A program made the position numbers and the translations under genes. A DNA stretch of 64,000 nucleotides from Verrucomicrobiia bacterium (lineage in GTDB: Bacteria; Verrucomicrobiota; Verrucomicrobiia; Verrucomicrobiales; Akkermansiaceae). The DNA is taken from positions 1 to 64,000 of the forward strand of contig JAUIGV010000030.1 in NCBI GenBank assembly GCA_030432565.1, written 5' to 3'. Each line of letters begins with the position of its first letter. Position 1 is the stretch's first letter. Of this stretch, positions 51,873-61,691 are shown one piece after another. The notes beneath the pieces are model-generated. The model saw nothing but the letters and a program-made list of their open reading frames with translations, had not been told where the DNA came from and searched no databases.

Positions 51873-54710
51873 ATGAAACGACTCGCTCTTCTACCCTTCC
51901 TTCTCAGCCCGCTCTGCGCCAAAGAGGCCCAAAGTGTTCTCCCCGAAGCCGCTTCCGACTGGAAGATGGCGGGCCCCGGTTCCTTCGAACTCAAAAACGG
52001 CATTTCCACCGCAAAAGGAGGCATGGGCCTTTGGTGGTATGGCAAAAAACAGTTTGGCAACGCCTGCTTCACCGTCGAATTCATGGCTCCCGAAGATGCC
52101 GACAACTCTGGAATTTTCGTCCGTTTCCCCGATCCCGGAGATGATCCCTGGGTTGCCGTGAAACAAGGATACGAGATTCAAATCTGCGGCAACGAGTCTC
52201 ATAAAAACAAGACCGGAGCCATTTATGACATCCAGCCGGCCATTCATCCTGACATGAAGGTCGGTGAGTGGAACACTTATCAAATCATTACCGCAGGCGA
52301 CCAGATCGCGGTTGTCCTCAATGACAAGCTCATCAATGTCTACGAATGCCAGCCCGGCCGCGGCGATATCGGAGGCTACTTTGGCCTCCAAAACCACGAC
52401 GACGGATCTCCTGTCCAGTTTCGCAACGTCAAGGTTCGGGAACTGGCATCCGGATCCCTCCTTTCTGCCATGGGCGAGCTCGGAATTCCCCGCTCCGCTC
52501 TCACTGCGTACAATGCCGCCTCCGCTCCTCAGGAAAAGTGGTATCATCTTGCCGATCACGGTCCCGCCTTCTTCCAAACCTACGGCGACTGGTTCAAGGG
52601 CAAGCAACGCCGCGAGTCCGCGCTGAAAGGAATCGCGCTCAACTACTCCGCGTTGCCGGGCCGGGTGGCCCTCTTCAATACCGAGAATCTTTCCCTCGTT
52701 TCAGCAACCGACAAAGGCGTCAATCTCATCAACACCCCCTGGGGCGGTGGTCATGGACGCGTCAACGAATTCAACAACAAGGACTCCTTCCTCTTTACTG
52801 CTGCCGAAGGCCCGGTATGGGCCGATGACTCCGGCTCTTTCGAAGACAAGCGCCCCCTCAAAGGCTATGGAAATTTTTCCCATCTCGAGTTCAACGGCTA
52901 CTTCCGCAGCGGAAACCAGATCGTTCTGGACTACGCCGTCAATGGCACCCGCATTCTCGACACCGTCAGCGATCACAATGACGGACTTGTCCGCTACCTT
53001 GAGGTCGCTCCTCACGACAAACAACTCACCGTCCGCCTTCTCGACGATTCCAGTGAAAAGGATTTTGCCCTCAAGGTGAAGGCTGTCGATGGAGGAATTC
53101 AGACCACCGCCAAGGATGGCACCTACTTCCTCCGCTTCGAGGCCTCGGATAAACCAACGAAGGTGGCCCTTCTCTACACCGGAAACTCAAAAGCCGAAGC
53201 TCCAGCTCCCGTCTCGCTGGCCCCTCTCACCGAAGGCGGCCCTGGCATTTCTCCCGAGACCTTCGAAGTAGAAGCCCAATTGGACAGTTCCAAGAAGGCC
53301 TGGCTCGTTGACCAGGTCCCCCTTCCTCCGGCTCTCAAGGATTCCCCCTACAAGAGCAAAGTTCGCATGTCCGATATCGATTTCTTCTCTGATGGCAACC
53401 GGGGCCTCCTTTCCACCTGGGATGGCGATATCTGGATGGTCTCCGGCTTAAAGGACTTCAAGAAGCTCACCTGGAAACGCTACGCCACCGGATTCTTCGA
53501 GCCACTTGGACTCAAAATCGTAAACGACGTGCCGCACATCTCCGGACGCGATGGGATCTATAAGACATACGATCTCAACAACGACGGCGAAGCTGACAAA
53601 TTTGAGGTCTTCAATAATGATGTCTACCTCTCCAATAACTTCCACGAGTTCCAGTTCGGACTTGAAACCGACAAGGAGGGCAACTTCTACTTCGCCAAAG
53701 CCTCGCCCGTTCGCCCCGGGGGACGCGGTTTCGACAAGATTCTCCCCCACAACGGAGCTTTCGTGAAAATCAGCGCCGACGGCAATCGCCTTTACACCAT
53801 CGGAACCGGCCTCCGGGCCCCGGGCGGTATCGGCATCGGACCCAACGGAGAGATCACCACCGGAGAGAATGAAGGGACCTGGCAGCCCTGCTGCAAGATC
53901 AACTTCTATCAGCCGGAAAACGGCACCCCATTCTTCGGCGTGGAAGATACTCGTCAGGAGAATAAGTCTGAATTTACCGAGCCTCTCTGCTACCTCCCCA
54001 TGTCAGTCGATAACTCGGGTGGAGGACAGATTTGGGTTCCAGAGAACGCCAAGATCGGTATCGCTGCAGGCGAGTTGATCCACTTGTCCTACGGTCAGTC
54101 TGCGATTTATCACGTGCTTCGCCAAAAAGTCGCCGACGGATTCTACCAGGGCGGCGTTGCAAAGCTTCCAGTGAAACTTTCGTCTTCCGCCCAGCGGGCC
54201 GTCTTCCATCCCGACGGTTCCATGTATGTGGTCGGATTCCGTGGCTGGCAGACCAATGCCGCAAATGAAGCCGGACTTCAACGAATCCGCCGCAACGCCA
54301 AGGAGGTCAACCCGCTCCCGACTGCCATGGAAGTCACCAAAGAAGGTATTCAGCTGACCTTTGACGTTGAGCTCGACGACGAACTCGCCAATGACCCAAC
54401 CTCATTCACCGCCCAGCGCTGGAAATATATCCGCGGCCCCCAATACGGATCAGGCCAGTTCTCGGTTGATAATCCCGACAAGGCAGCCGAGGCCGCAGCC
54501 CTCAAAAAGGAATCGAAAAAAGTCCGCAAGCGTGACACCGTCAAAATTACCGCGGCCAAACTTGGAGCCGACAAGAAATCGGTTCTCCTCACTGTTGAGG
54601 GCCACAAACCGAGCCAGCAATTCAAGCTTGATTACGATCTCGAATCCGCAGACGGAGACGAATTGATTGGCACCATCCATAGCACCATCCACAAGGTGCC
54701 CGGGAAGTAA
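51873..54710 (+). CDS. Secreted DUF1080 domain plus beta-propeller protein
   Basis: 945 residues. A signal peptide (MKRLALLPFLLSPLCA) precedes a DUF1080 (concanavalin-like, 3-keto-disaccharide hydrolase) domain to residue about 190: GNACFTVEFMAPEDADNSGI, VGEWNTYQIITAGDQIAVVL and GYFGLQNHDDGS. The middle third is beta-rich, and from about 470 the chain has the look of a PQQ/NHL-like propeller (LSTWDGDIWMVSGL, ISGRDGIYKTYDLNNDGEAD, GPNGEITTGENEGTWQPCC). The start is ATG 51873; a frame start at 51834 would spoil the signal peptide. The five-heme cytochrome follows, so they could act together on sugars outside the cytoplasm. Confidence 0.75.
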   Translation: MKRLALLPFLLSPLCAKEAQSVLPEAASDWKMAGPGSFELKNGISTAKGGMGLWWYGKKQFGNACFTVEFMAPEDADNSGIFVRFPDPGDDPWVAVKQGYEIQICGNESHKNKTGAIYDIQPAIHPDMKVGEWNTYQIITAGDQIAVVLNDKLINVYECQPGRGDIGGYFGLQNHDDGSPVQFRNVKVRELASGSLLSAMGELGIPRSALTAYNAASAPQEKWYHLADHGPAFFQTYGDWFKGKQRRESALKGIALNYSALPGRVALFNTENLSLVSATDKGVNLINTPWGGGHGRVNEFNNKDSFLFTAAEGPVWADDSGSFEDKRPLKGYGNFSHLEFNGYFRSGNQIVLDYAVNGTRILDTVSDHNDGLVRYLEVAPHDKQLTVRLLDDSSEKDFALKVKAVDGGIQTTAKDGTYFLRFEASDKPTKVALLYTGNSKAEAPAPVSLAPLTEGGPGISPETFEVEAQLDSSKKAWLVDQVPLPPALKDSPYKSKVRMSDIDFFSDGNRGLLSTWDGDIWMVSGLKDFKKLTWKRYATGFFEPLGLKIVNDVPHISGRDGIYKTYDLNNDGEADKFEVFNNDVYLSNNFHEFQFGLETDKEGNFYFAKASPVRPGGRGFDKILPHNGAFVKISADGNRLYTIGTGLRAPGGIGIGPNGEITTGENEGTWQPCCKINFYQPENGTPFFGVEDTRQENKSEFTEPLCYLPMSVDNSGGGQIWVPENAKIGIAAGELIHLSYGQSAIYHVLRQKVADGFYQGGVAKLPVKLSSSAQRAVFHPDGSMYVVGFRGWQTNAANEAGLQRIRRNAKEVNPLPTAMEVTKEGIQLTFDVELDDELANDPTSFTAQRWKYIRGPQYGSGQFSVDNPDKAAEAAALKKESKKVRKRDTVKITAAKLGADKKSVLLTVEGHKPSQQFKLDYDLESADGDELIGTIHSTIHKVPGK

Positions 54711-54730
54711 ACCAGTCTTCACCCCACTTC

Positions 54731-54768
54731 AAAACGCTCCCGGTCAAACCCGGGAGCGTTTTTCTTTT
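54731..54768 (+). terminator. Strong terminator after the DUF1080/propeller gene
   Basis: AAAACGCTCCCGG (54731-54743) and CCGGGAGCGTTTT (54750-54762) are perfectly paired around TCAAAC, followed by further T. Confidence 0.9.
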
Positions 54769-54801
54769 TGCTCTCCTCTGTGAGACGTTTATCGTCCGCG
54801 A

Positions 54802-56766
54802 ATGAAGTTTACTTCACTCGCGATTTTCTTCCTTGGTTTAATTTCCCCGGCGCGTGCCGAGTTGAATGTTTCCTTCACCTCCGAAGGAAGAACGACCAGC
54901 AAACAAGTTGCCCTCCCTGCGCTTTTCGTGGGCGAAGGCGAGTCGCCTGCGGCAGGTTTGCCCTCTGGTCCCTTCGTCGCTACCTACTCCGGCAGCCTCA
55001 CCATCCCGAAACGCTTCCGCGTCTATTTCTCGGTCGAGTCCGAGGGTCAGGTTGAACTCAAGGTCAACGACGAAGAGGTCACCTTCACCGAAGGGAAATC
55101 CGATCGCCTCCGACTCAACCCCGGCGAAATCCCAATCCAGATCACCTTCACTTCTCCCAAGAGTGGAGCTGGCTATTTCCGTCTTTACTGGGAAGAGCGC
55201 CGCGAATTCCCCCGCGAACCCATTCCCGCATCCGCCTTTACTTCTTTGGACAAGGCCCCTGTCGATGCGGCTCACTTGTTTGCCAGTCACAACTGCATCC
55301 AATGCCACGAGGCTGACCTCGGGGCATCCGCAATGCCGGAACTCAACTATGCCGGACCAAATCTCACCGGCATCGGCTCCCGCGCCAACGAAGCCTGGCT
55401 CACCCGCTGGATCGCTCAACCCGATAAACTCAAACCAACGACCACCATGCCCGCAATGGTCGACCACACCAAGCCTGAGGGTGCCCAAGCGGCCGCCGAC
55501 ATCGGAGCCTATCTCGCATCGCTCGTCACCCGGGAAAAAGCAACGAACTCTCCCGACCTTTCACTCGCTCAGAAGGGTGGCGAGCATTTCCACAAACTCG
55601 GTTGTATCGCCTGCCATTCCAAGCCGGACGCCGACGAGCCTGATTTTAAAAATGGCCGTGTCCCCCTTAATAATGTGGCTGCCAAATTCAAAGGCGGATC
55701 ACTCGTGGGATTTCTTAAGAACCCGCAAAAGCATCACCAAGCAATCAAGATGCCCAACTTTCGCTTCTCAGACGAAGAAGCCTCTTCTCTTGCCGCCTAC
55801 CTCACTAAAACCTCCACTGGTGAACACACTCCGGACCCCTCGGAATTCCCACCCGGTGACGCCGTGCGCGGCAAGAATCTTGTCGCAACGCTGAATTGCG
55901 CCAGCTGTCACGAAGGACTGGAAGCCTCCAAGAATCCCGCTCCAAAGCTTGCCGATCTCAAGGACTGGACCAAGGGCTGCCTGGGACCGGAAGATCAACG
56001 TGGCAATTCCCCCCGTCTCATCCTGACTGAAGAACAAAAGAAGGCGATTACCCCGGCCGTTCTTCCCGCTCTGAAGCACGACACCGTGGAAGCCTACACC
56101 TCCCGCCAAATCGAAGCTCTCAACTGCACTTCCTGCCACGCATACAATGGAAAAGATTCACTCCTTACCAAAACACATGGCGAGACCAAGTCACTCCTCG
56201 ATCACATCAAGGAAACCGACGAACGACTCATTCAATCAAGACCACCTCTCACTCACATGGGAGCCATGCTCCACACCGAATACATCGAAAAAATGCTCCT
56301 CGGCAGGTCCGACCCACGCCCCCGCCCATGGCTCGAGATGCGCATGCCCGCCTTCCCTCTCCATGCCAAACACATGGCACACGGACTTGGGCAACATCAC
56401 GGGCTTCCGGCCTCTTCTCCCTCCAAAGAAGAACCACCTGCCGATCAGGTCAAGGTGGGTGAACAGCTCGTCAGCATGACCGGTTACGCTTGTGTGACCT
56501 GCCATGCCATCAACGACAAACCGGCTCTCGCCGCTTTTGAAGTCCAGGGAATCAATTTTGGCATCACCCACGAACGTCTTCGTCCGGGCTACTTCCACCA
56601 ATGGATGTTTAACCCGGCACGCCTCGTCCCCGACACCAAAATGCCTCGCTACACCAACCCCGACGATGGTGCCGCCCTCCGCCCCGATATCCTCGACGGC
56701 GACTCGCAAAAACAATTCGAAGCCATCCGCCGATACATCCAATCGGTTGGCAAGGTTACCAAGTAA
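54802..56766 (+). CDS. Secreted multiheme (five CxxCH) cytochrome c protein
   Basis: 654 residues with a signal peptide (MKFTSLAIFFLGLISPARA). A PA14/carbohydrate-binding-like N-terminal region (GPFVATYSGSLTIPKRFRVY and SKGAGYFRLYWEERRE-like) precedes heme domains. Five heme motifs are visible: CIQCH, CIACH, CASCH, CTSCH and CVTCH. Methionine ligands appear in segments such as TTTMPAM and IKMPNFRF, with DTKMPRY near the end. It follows the propeller protein and probably hands electrons to respiration. Electron-transfer role is inferred from the hemes; the substrate is unknown. Confidence 0.85.
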   Translation: MKFTSLAIFFLGLISPARAELNVSFTSEGRTTSKQVALPALFVGEGESPAAGLPSGPFVATYSGSLTIPKRFRVYFSVESEGQVELKVNDEEVTFTEGKSDRLRLNPGEIPIQITFTSPKSGAGYFRLYWEERREFPREPIPASAFTSLDKAPVDAAHLFASHNCIQCHEADLGASAMPELNYAGPNLTGIGSRANEAWLTRWIAQPDKLKPTTTMPAMVDHTKPEGAQAAADIGAYLASLVTREKATNSPDLSLAQKGGEHFHKLGCIACHSKPDADEPDFKNGRVPLNNVAAKFKGGSLVGFLKNPQKHHQAIKMPNFRFSDEEASSLAAYLTKTSTGEHTPDPSEFPPGDAVRGKNLVATLNCASCHEGLEASKNPAPKLADLKDWTKGCLGPEDQRGNSPRLILTEEQKKAITPAVLPALKHDTVEAYTSRQIEALNCTSCHAYNGKDSLLTKTHGETKSLLDHIKETDERLIQSRPPLTHMGAMLHTEYIEKMLLGRSDPRPRPWLEMRMPAFPLHAKHMAHGLGQHHGLPASSPSKEEPPADQVKVGEQLVSMTGYACVTCHAINDKPALAAFEVQGINFGITHERLRPGYFHQWMFNPARLVPDTKMPRYTNPDDGAALRPDILDGDSQKQFEAIRRYIQSVGKVTK

Positions 56767-56819
56767 TGGGAGATATTATTCCAAACCCGGTTACATCGAT
56801 CAAAGCCCAATAAAAGTTT

Positions 56820-57464
56820 ATGAATCTGAAAAATTTCTTATCCGCGCTCTGCGCTCTCCCGTTACTGACTTCGACTCACGCAAAGGAACCGACCGTATTA
56901 GCCTGTGTGGGGGACAGCATCACCCAGGGAGTGGGGGCTAAGCGAGGCCAATCCTGGCCCGCGCAGGCCCAGAAAACCCTGGGTAAAGATTGGCAGGTCA
57001 AAAACTTCGGCCTCAGCGGAACCACCCTGATGAACAGCGGTAACAAGCCTTATCAAAAATCGAAGCAGTTCAAAAACGCCCTCGCCTCAAATCCCGACAT
57101 CGTGGTGATTATGCTCGGAACGAACGACACCAAACCGGACAATTGGAAGAATTCCGACAAGGATTACGAATCGGACTATCTGGATTTAATTGCTGATTTC
57201 CAAAAACTTCCTTCCAAGCCAAAGATCTACCTTTGTCTGCCTCCCTACATCGCAAAAGAAGGCCGTTGGGGGATCAACAACGACGATACCAAGGCTCAGA
57301 TCCCCATCATCAAAAAAATCGCCAAAGATCTTAAACTGGAGGTCATCGATGTCTATTCAGCTCTCGAGGGCAAGGACGACCTCATTCCCGACACCGTCCA
57401 TCCGAACACCGGCGGGGCGACCCTTATCGCAAAGGCCGTCACAGACGCCCTCACTGCCAAATAA
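56820..57464 (+). CDS. Secreted SGNH/GDSL-family hydrolase
   Basis: 214 residues with a signal peptide (MNLKNFLSALCALPLLTSTH). Block I is ACVGDSITQGVG, with Ser33 as nucleophile. Block II is NFGLSGTTLM, block III is VIMLGTNDTKP with its Asn, and block V is DTVHPNTGGATLIA with the catalytic Asp and His. It is likely an acyl- or acetyl-esterase acting on polysaccharides or lipids. It lies after the multiheme protein in the same direction (53 bp gap). Confidence 0.88.
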   Translation: MNLKNFLSALCALPLLTSTHAKEPTVLACVGDSITQGVGAKRGQSWPAQAQKTLGKDWQVKNFGLSGTTLMNSGNKPYQKSKQFKNALASNPDIVVIMLGTNDTKPDNWKNSDKDYESDYLDLIADFQKLPSKPKIYLCLPPYIAKEGRWGINNDDTKAQIPIIKKIAKDLKLEVIDVYSALEGKDDLIPDTVHPNTGGATLIAKAVTDALTAK

Positions 57465-57658
57465 GCGCCAGGGCCGGAACCAAACCTGTCGTTTCCAACT
57501 TCAAAAGCAGGAAATTCCTTGCCAATTTCGCCTTTTCCAATTAGATCCGCCCTCCCTTCCCACGAGCTGCACTATCAACAACGAGAAACCGGGTAAGGTC
57601 CATTGCAGCAATTTCTCACCAAAAGCGCCTTCGTGCTTTAACGGAGGACCCAAATATA

Positions 57659-58342
57659 ATGATTAACGAACTCGTCAAGGACATGGTCGAAGCTGGAGTC
57701 CATTACGGACACCAGACCAAGAAGTGGAACCCAAAGATGAAGCCTTACCTCATGAAGGACAAGGGGGGCATCTACATCATCGACCTCAACAAAACTGTTC
57801 AGTGCCTCGATAAGGCATCGGATTTCCTGTCAAAACTTGCAGGGAAAAATAAGAAGATTCTCTTCGTCGGCTGTAAACGCCAGGCCCAGGACGCGGTCCG
57901 CGAGGCTGCAGAAGCAACCGGCCAATACTACGTCAATTATCGCTGGCTTGGCGGCACTCTCACCAATCTCACAACCATTCGCAACTCGGTGAAGCGCCTC
58001 AAGTATCTCGAAGACATTGAGCGTGCTCCTGAATACAAATCCATGTCGAAGAAGGAGCTTTCCGCTCTAAACCGCGAGAAGGACAAGCTTCACCGTAACC
58101 TGAATGGTGTTCGTGATATGGAAAAGCACCCGGATGCTGTCGTCATCGTCGACACCGCTCGCGAGTCCATCGCGGTTGCTGAGGCCAAGCGTCTCAAGAT
58201 CCCCATCATCGGGATCGTTGACACCAATGGAGATCCTTCCAAGCTCGAATTCCCTGTTCCTGCGAACGATGACGCCATGCGCTCGATTCGCATCGTGCTT
58301 CAAAACCTCGTCGATGGAATCGTCGTCGGAGCTAAAAGCTAA
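57659..58342 (+). CDS. rpsB: 30S ribosomal protein S2
   Basis: 227 residues. VEAGVHYGHQTKKWNPKMKP, YIIDLNKTVQCLDKA, FVGCKRQAQDAV, YVNYRWLGGTLTN and PVVIVDTARE-like DAVVIVDTARESIAVAEA are all S2. GGAGG 11 bp upstream supports ATG 57659. The 190-bp leader before it has no gene; it carries a short inverted repeat (AAAGC/GCTTT, about 57621-57638) and may be the site of S2 autoregulation, which is inferred. rpsB and tsf form a standard pair. Confidence 0.96.
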   Translation: MINELVKDMVEAGVHYGHQTKKWNPKMKPYLMKDKGGIYIIDLNKTVQCLDKASDFLSKLAGKNKKILFVGCKRQAQDAVREAAEATGQYYVNYRWLGGTLTNLTTIRNSVKRLKYLEDIERAPEYKSMSKKELSALNREKDKLHRNLNGVRDMEKHPDAVVIVDTARESIAVAEAKRLKIPIIGIVDTNGDPSKLEFPVPANDDAMRSIRIVLQNLVDGIVVGAKS

Positions 58343-58372
58343 ACTTTACCAACCGAGAAAGAAACAGACATT

Positions 58373-59239
58373 ATGATCACCGCATCTCTCGTTAAAGAAC
58401 TCCGGGAAAAGACCGGAGTTGCCATGATGGAATGCAAGAACGCCCTCAAAGAAACCGAGGGTGATATCGATGCCGCCATTAAAATCCTCCGTGAGCGTGG
58501 CAACGCAAAAGCTGAGAAAAAAGCCTCCCGCGATGCAAATGAAGGAGTGATTGTCGCTGCTCTCGACGAATCCGGAAAGTCCGGAGTTCTCGTTGAGGTC
58601 AACTGCGAAACCGACTTCGTAGCCAAGAACGAAAATTTCCAGGCATTTGTCGCCGAAGTAGCCAACACCGTTTTGGCCAGCGATGTCGCAGACGTCGACG
58701 CCGCGATGGCTCTTCCCAAGGATGACGTTACTCTCGAGCAGTTCATCAAATCAAAAGTCCTCGAAATGGGCGAGAATCTCAAGTTCCGCCGATTCGAGCG
58801 CCTCACCCTGGATGGTGAAGGTGCCGTCGCCTCCTACATCCACCTCGGTGGCAAGGTGGGCGTTCTGATCGAAGTCAGTGCCGGGAAAGCTGAAACCGCT
58901 TCTGCAGAAGCTTTCAAGGACCTCGTCAAGGACCTTACCCTTCACATCGCAGCGACCTCACCTGCAGGTCTCAAGCGCGAGGATATCCCTGCTGAACTCG
59001 TCGAGTCAGAGAAGGATATTTTCCGCAAACAAATGGAAGGCGCGGGCAAGCCTGCTGATATTCTGGAGAAAATCATCGAAGGAAAACTTGGCAAATTCTA
59101 CTCGGAGCGCTGCTTGCTTGAACAAGGTTTCGTCAAGGACCCGGACACTACCGTCAAGGCTCTCCTTGAGTCCAAGAGCAAGGAGCTCGATGACACCATC
59201 TCCGTGAATAATTTCCTTCGCTTCGGCCTTGGGGAATAG
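58373..59239 (+). CDS. tsf: Translation elongation factor Ts
   Basis: Exchanges GDP for GTP on EF-Tu. The N-terminal module has ASLVKELREKTGVAMMECKN, then ALKETEGDIDAAIKILRERG. NCETDFVAKNENFQAFV contains the TDFV motif that contacts EF-Tu, and the C-terminal part has DLTLHIAATSPAG and LLEQGFVKDPDTTVKALL. 288 residues, normal. It lies 30 bp after rpsB and is followed by a strong terminator. Confidence 0.96.
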   Translation: MITASLVKELREKTGVAMMECKNALKETEGDIDAAIKILRERGNAKAEKKASRDANEGVIVAALDESGKSGVLVEVNCETDFVAKNENFQAFVAEVANTVLASDVADVDAAMALPKDDVTLEQFIKSKVLEMGENLKFRRFERLTLDGEGAVASYIHLGGKVGVLIEVSAGKAETASAEAFKDLVKDLTLHIAATSPAGLKREDIPAELVESEKDIFRKQMEGAGKPADILEKIIEGKLGKFYSERCLLEQGFVKDPDTTVKALLESKSKELDDTISVNNFLRFGLGE

Positions 59240-59263
59240 TTTCGCACCAAGATCCCAGTCATT

Positions 59264-59298
59264 AAAACCCGGCACCCTGATGGGCTGCCGGGTTTTTT
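59264..59298 (+). terminator. Terminator of rpsB-tsf
   Basis: AAAACCCGGCA and TGCCGGGTTTT form a perfect 11-bp stem, followed by six T (59293-59298). Confidence 0.9.
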
Positions 59299-59463
59299 CT
59301 GCAGTCGCTTCATCAAGCAGCTTCAGGGAAACACCTGATCGGCCGAAACCAGGGACTCTTTGCTTTCCCGGTTCCCCGGAAAAATCATTTTGACGTTCAA
59401 AACTCCAAGACTGCTCCGAATCAGTGAAATCCCTCGATCGCTAACTTGATGAATCTGCCCGAA

Positions 59464-59498
59464 AAAAGCCGGAAGGAAAAATCCCGTCCGGCTTTTAG
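59464..59498 (-). terminator. Terminator of the DUF1080 gene
   Basis: AAAAGCCGGA (59464-59473) and TCCGGCTTTT (59487-59496) pair perfectly; on the minus strand the hairpin is followed by six T. It stands 33 bp beyond the stop of the gene at 59530. The rest of 59240-59529 holds no gene I can support. Confidence 0.8.
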
Positions 59499-59529
59499 AT
59501 GAAATAAAATTTTGGGTGCGCGTGACCAA

Positions 59530-60192
59530 CTAGAGCTCGCGGATTTTCAGGTTCTTCCAAGCCACATCGAAGGGCCCGCGCTTACCCACGCCGTGGACTT
59601 GAAGTCCAATGAATCCCTTCGAATAAGTCTTATACTTCTCCTCATCCGTCAGGTCGGAAATTTGCACATCATTGATCCAGACTTGAATCCGGGGGCCTTT
59701 GGCAAGAATGCGATATTTGTTCCACTCACCATCCTTAAAATGCTTGTGGGGCTTCAAGAGCTCCTTGGGAGTCATCCAGCCACCACAGGCCTCACCGTAA
59801 ATGTAGCCGGATTCAGCGCCCTTGGCGCCACTTGCCTCAATCTCGACCTGGGGACCGTTCACCCGACCCTCCGGAGTGTTGCCCTTGGTCTGGGATCTGA
59901 TCATGACGCCGGAGTTTAAGCTATTGTGAACTTTCACTTCAAAGGTCAGTTCAAAGTCCCCATACAGTTTGTCCGTGCAAAGAAAGGAATTGGGGCTGCC
60001 TTTTGCAGTTGTCCCAACAATCGTGCCATCTTTGGCCTCAAAGGTGGCGGTGCCGTTCTTCTGGGAGAATCCGGTAAGATCCCTGCCATTGAAGAGATCG
60101 GTCCATCCCTTTGCTTCCTTGTGGTGGTCGGCAGCGGCCGGGAGGGCCATGGTAAATGCGAGCCAAACGGCTTTGATACAGTAATTCTTCAT
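59530..60192 (-). CDS. Secreted DUF1080 (3-keto-disaccharide hydrolase-type) protein
   Basis: 220 residues with a signal peptide (MKNYCIKAVWLAFTMALPAA). The concanavalin-like DUF1080 domain fills the rest: GWTDLFNGRDLTGFSQKNGT, LYGDFELTFEVKVHNSLNSG, VMIRSQTKGNTPEGRVNG, PQVEIEASGA, DGEWNKYRILAKGPRIQVW and GFIGLQVHG. This family is widespread in Planctomycetes and Verrucomicrobia and is linked to disaccharide or polysaccharide breakdown. It is the single-domain counterpart of the N-terminal part of the protein at 51873. Confidence 0.88.
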   Translation of the reverse strand: MKNYCIKAVWLAFTMALPAAADHHKEAKGWTDLFNGRDLTGFSQKNGTATFEAKDGTIVGTTAKGSPNSFLCTDKLYGDFELTFEVKVHNSLNSGVMIRSQTKGNTPEGRVNGPQVEIEASGAKGAESGYIYGEACGGWMTPKELLKPHKHFKDGEWNKYRILAKGPRIQVWINDVQISDLTDEEKYKTYSKGFIGLQVHGVGKRGPFDVAWKNLKIREL

Positions 60193-60262
60193 AAATGAGG
60201 TGGAAGGGTTACGGGCGGAATGCCTCGAAGCTATCCAATAATCACGTTTGACCGGTGCCCAC

Positions 60263-60856
60263 CTACCAAAAGAGTAAGTGCATCGCCAGACCTGTCAGGG
60301 CGACGGCAAAAAGAAGATCAATTATCCGGCCGAATCGTTGGTAACCGGCCCGCACCTTGGGAATCTGCAAAAGCCAAACCCAAAGACACCAGAAGAAGAG
60401 GGCCTCTCCGACCACAATAAGCCAAAGCGCCAGCGGCCACCAATCTGGGCGTGGACCCGTTAGAAATGTCGCAACAACACTGGCAAAAAACACCAGGGCC
60501 TTGGGATTCAGTAAATTGCAAAACAAACCTCGCAAATACGGACTGCGTTTGGGGATGGTCACTTCACCACCGAGCACAGGTTTTTTGGACAATCCAAACG
60601 CCAACCAAAGGAGATAGAGGGCCGCCAGCCATTTCAGACTGGTCGCCACGATTCCGCCACGGGCCAACACCACGGCGATTCCGCCAATGGCAAGAGTGGC
60701 GTGTACCGTGAGTCCCGTGCTAATTCCCAAAACCATCATCCACCCGGCTCGCAAGCCCTCCGCCAAAGAAGTTCGGGTGAGAAGAAGCATATCGGGTCCC
60801 GGGCTAAACTGCCCGATCACCATAATCACCGCGAAAGCCCACAGCTCACCATTCAT
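60263..60856 (-). CDS. LysE/RhtB-family amino-acid exporter
   Basis: 197 residues with six hydrophobic helices. The family start (FAVIMVIGQFSPGPDMLLLT then RTSLAEGLRAGWMMVLGIST) and the middle PKRSPYLRGLFCNLLNPKAL are clear. It would export amino acids or homoserine-like molecules. Its ATG overlaps the stop of the upstream HAD gene by 4 bp (ATGA), so they are one operon. Confidence 0.88.
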   Translation of the reverse strand: MNGELWAFAVIMVIGQFSPGPDMLLLTRTSLAEGLRAGWMMVLGISTGLTVHATLAIGGIAVVLARGGIVATSLKWLAALYLLWLAFGLSKKPVLGGEVTIPKRSPYLRGLFCNLLNPKALVFFASVVATFLTGPRPDWWPLALWLIVVGEALFFWCLWVWLLQIPKVRAGYQRFGRIIDLLFAVALTGLAMHLLFW

Positions 60857-61650
60857 TGGTCAAAATAGTGCTTCATCACCTCGATTACCCCAATACTCCC
60901 GGGATTGGCAGCCACTTTCCCACCCCGGTTCTTCACATAGTCTCTCACCTCGGGAATGGCATTGGAGGGACACCCGCAGGCCTCGCAGACCTCGGGCTGC
61001 AGCATGCTCAGGTCATTATGATTGTCACCAACCGCAAGAATTTTATCAGCCTCAAGCCCCCAACGATCAGCCGCCTCCTGAAGACAACTCCCCTTTCGGT
61101 AAGCCCGATGACTGAATCGAAGATAGACCGTGTTTCGCTCAAAGGTGAGATCACTGTGGGAAGACAACTCTTCAATAACCTGCTGGATTTCGTTCATCTC
61201 TTCGGCAGTTGAAGCCACGATTCCGGCGGCATCGCCCTCAACTGAAACCCATCGGGCGTCCGTGTTTCTCTCAACGTGGTTCCTAATCTTGGCGAGCATC
61301 CGCCGGCACTTTCGAAAGAGACGACTATGGTCTTTCTCACACTTCTTGTTCCAATTTTCATCCGGGACCCAGCGACCAAATTGGCCGGGGAAGAAAATCT
61401 CCCGCTCACGCACGATTACGAAGTCCGGCAGGAAGGGAAAGCGAGCCTCGTTGAGTCCCTCGATCAGCTGATACAAGGACCGCCCCGTGGCAATTCCCCA
61501 CGCTGCACCGTAAGTGGAACGAACCCATTTCAGGCAATCAAAAAATCTTTCGTCCACCTGAGACTCGGAATCCTTCATCACCAAGGTGTCGTCGAAATCA
61601 AATCCGAGAACGGCCTTCCAGACTGGGGGTTCGGGCAGAATTCTCAGCAC
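60853..61650 (-). CDS. HAD-superfamily phosphatase (Cof/SPP-like, type IIB)
   Basis: 265 residues. Motif I is LGFDFDDTLV (Asp18, Asp20), motif II is IATGRSLYQL, and motif IV is ILAVGDNHNDLSML. A middle cap region (FGRWVPDENWNKK...) lies between. The substrate is unknown; relatives dephosphorylate sugar phosphates. It lies between the OmpA-domain gene (41 bp upstream) and lysE, all in the same direction. Confidence 0.85.
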   Translation of the reverse strand: MLRILPEPPVWKAVLGFDFDDTLVMKDSESQVDERFFDCLKWVRSTYGAAWGIATGRSLYQLIEGLNEARFPFLPDFVIVREREIFFPGQFGRWVPDENWNKKCEKDHSRLFRKCRRMLAKIRNHVERNTDARWVSVEGDAAGIVASTAEEMNEIQQVIEELSSHSDLTFERNTVYLRFSHRAYRKGSCLQEAADRWGLEADKILAVGDNHNDLSMLQPEVCEACGCPSNAIPEVRDYVKNRGGKVAANPGSIGVIEVMKHYFDQ

Positions 61651-61691
61651 GGCCTCAATGAACTAGACTTCTCACCCAAGGACAAGCCCGA

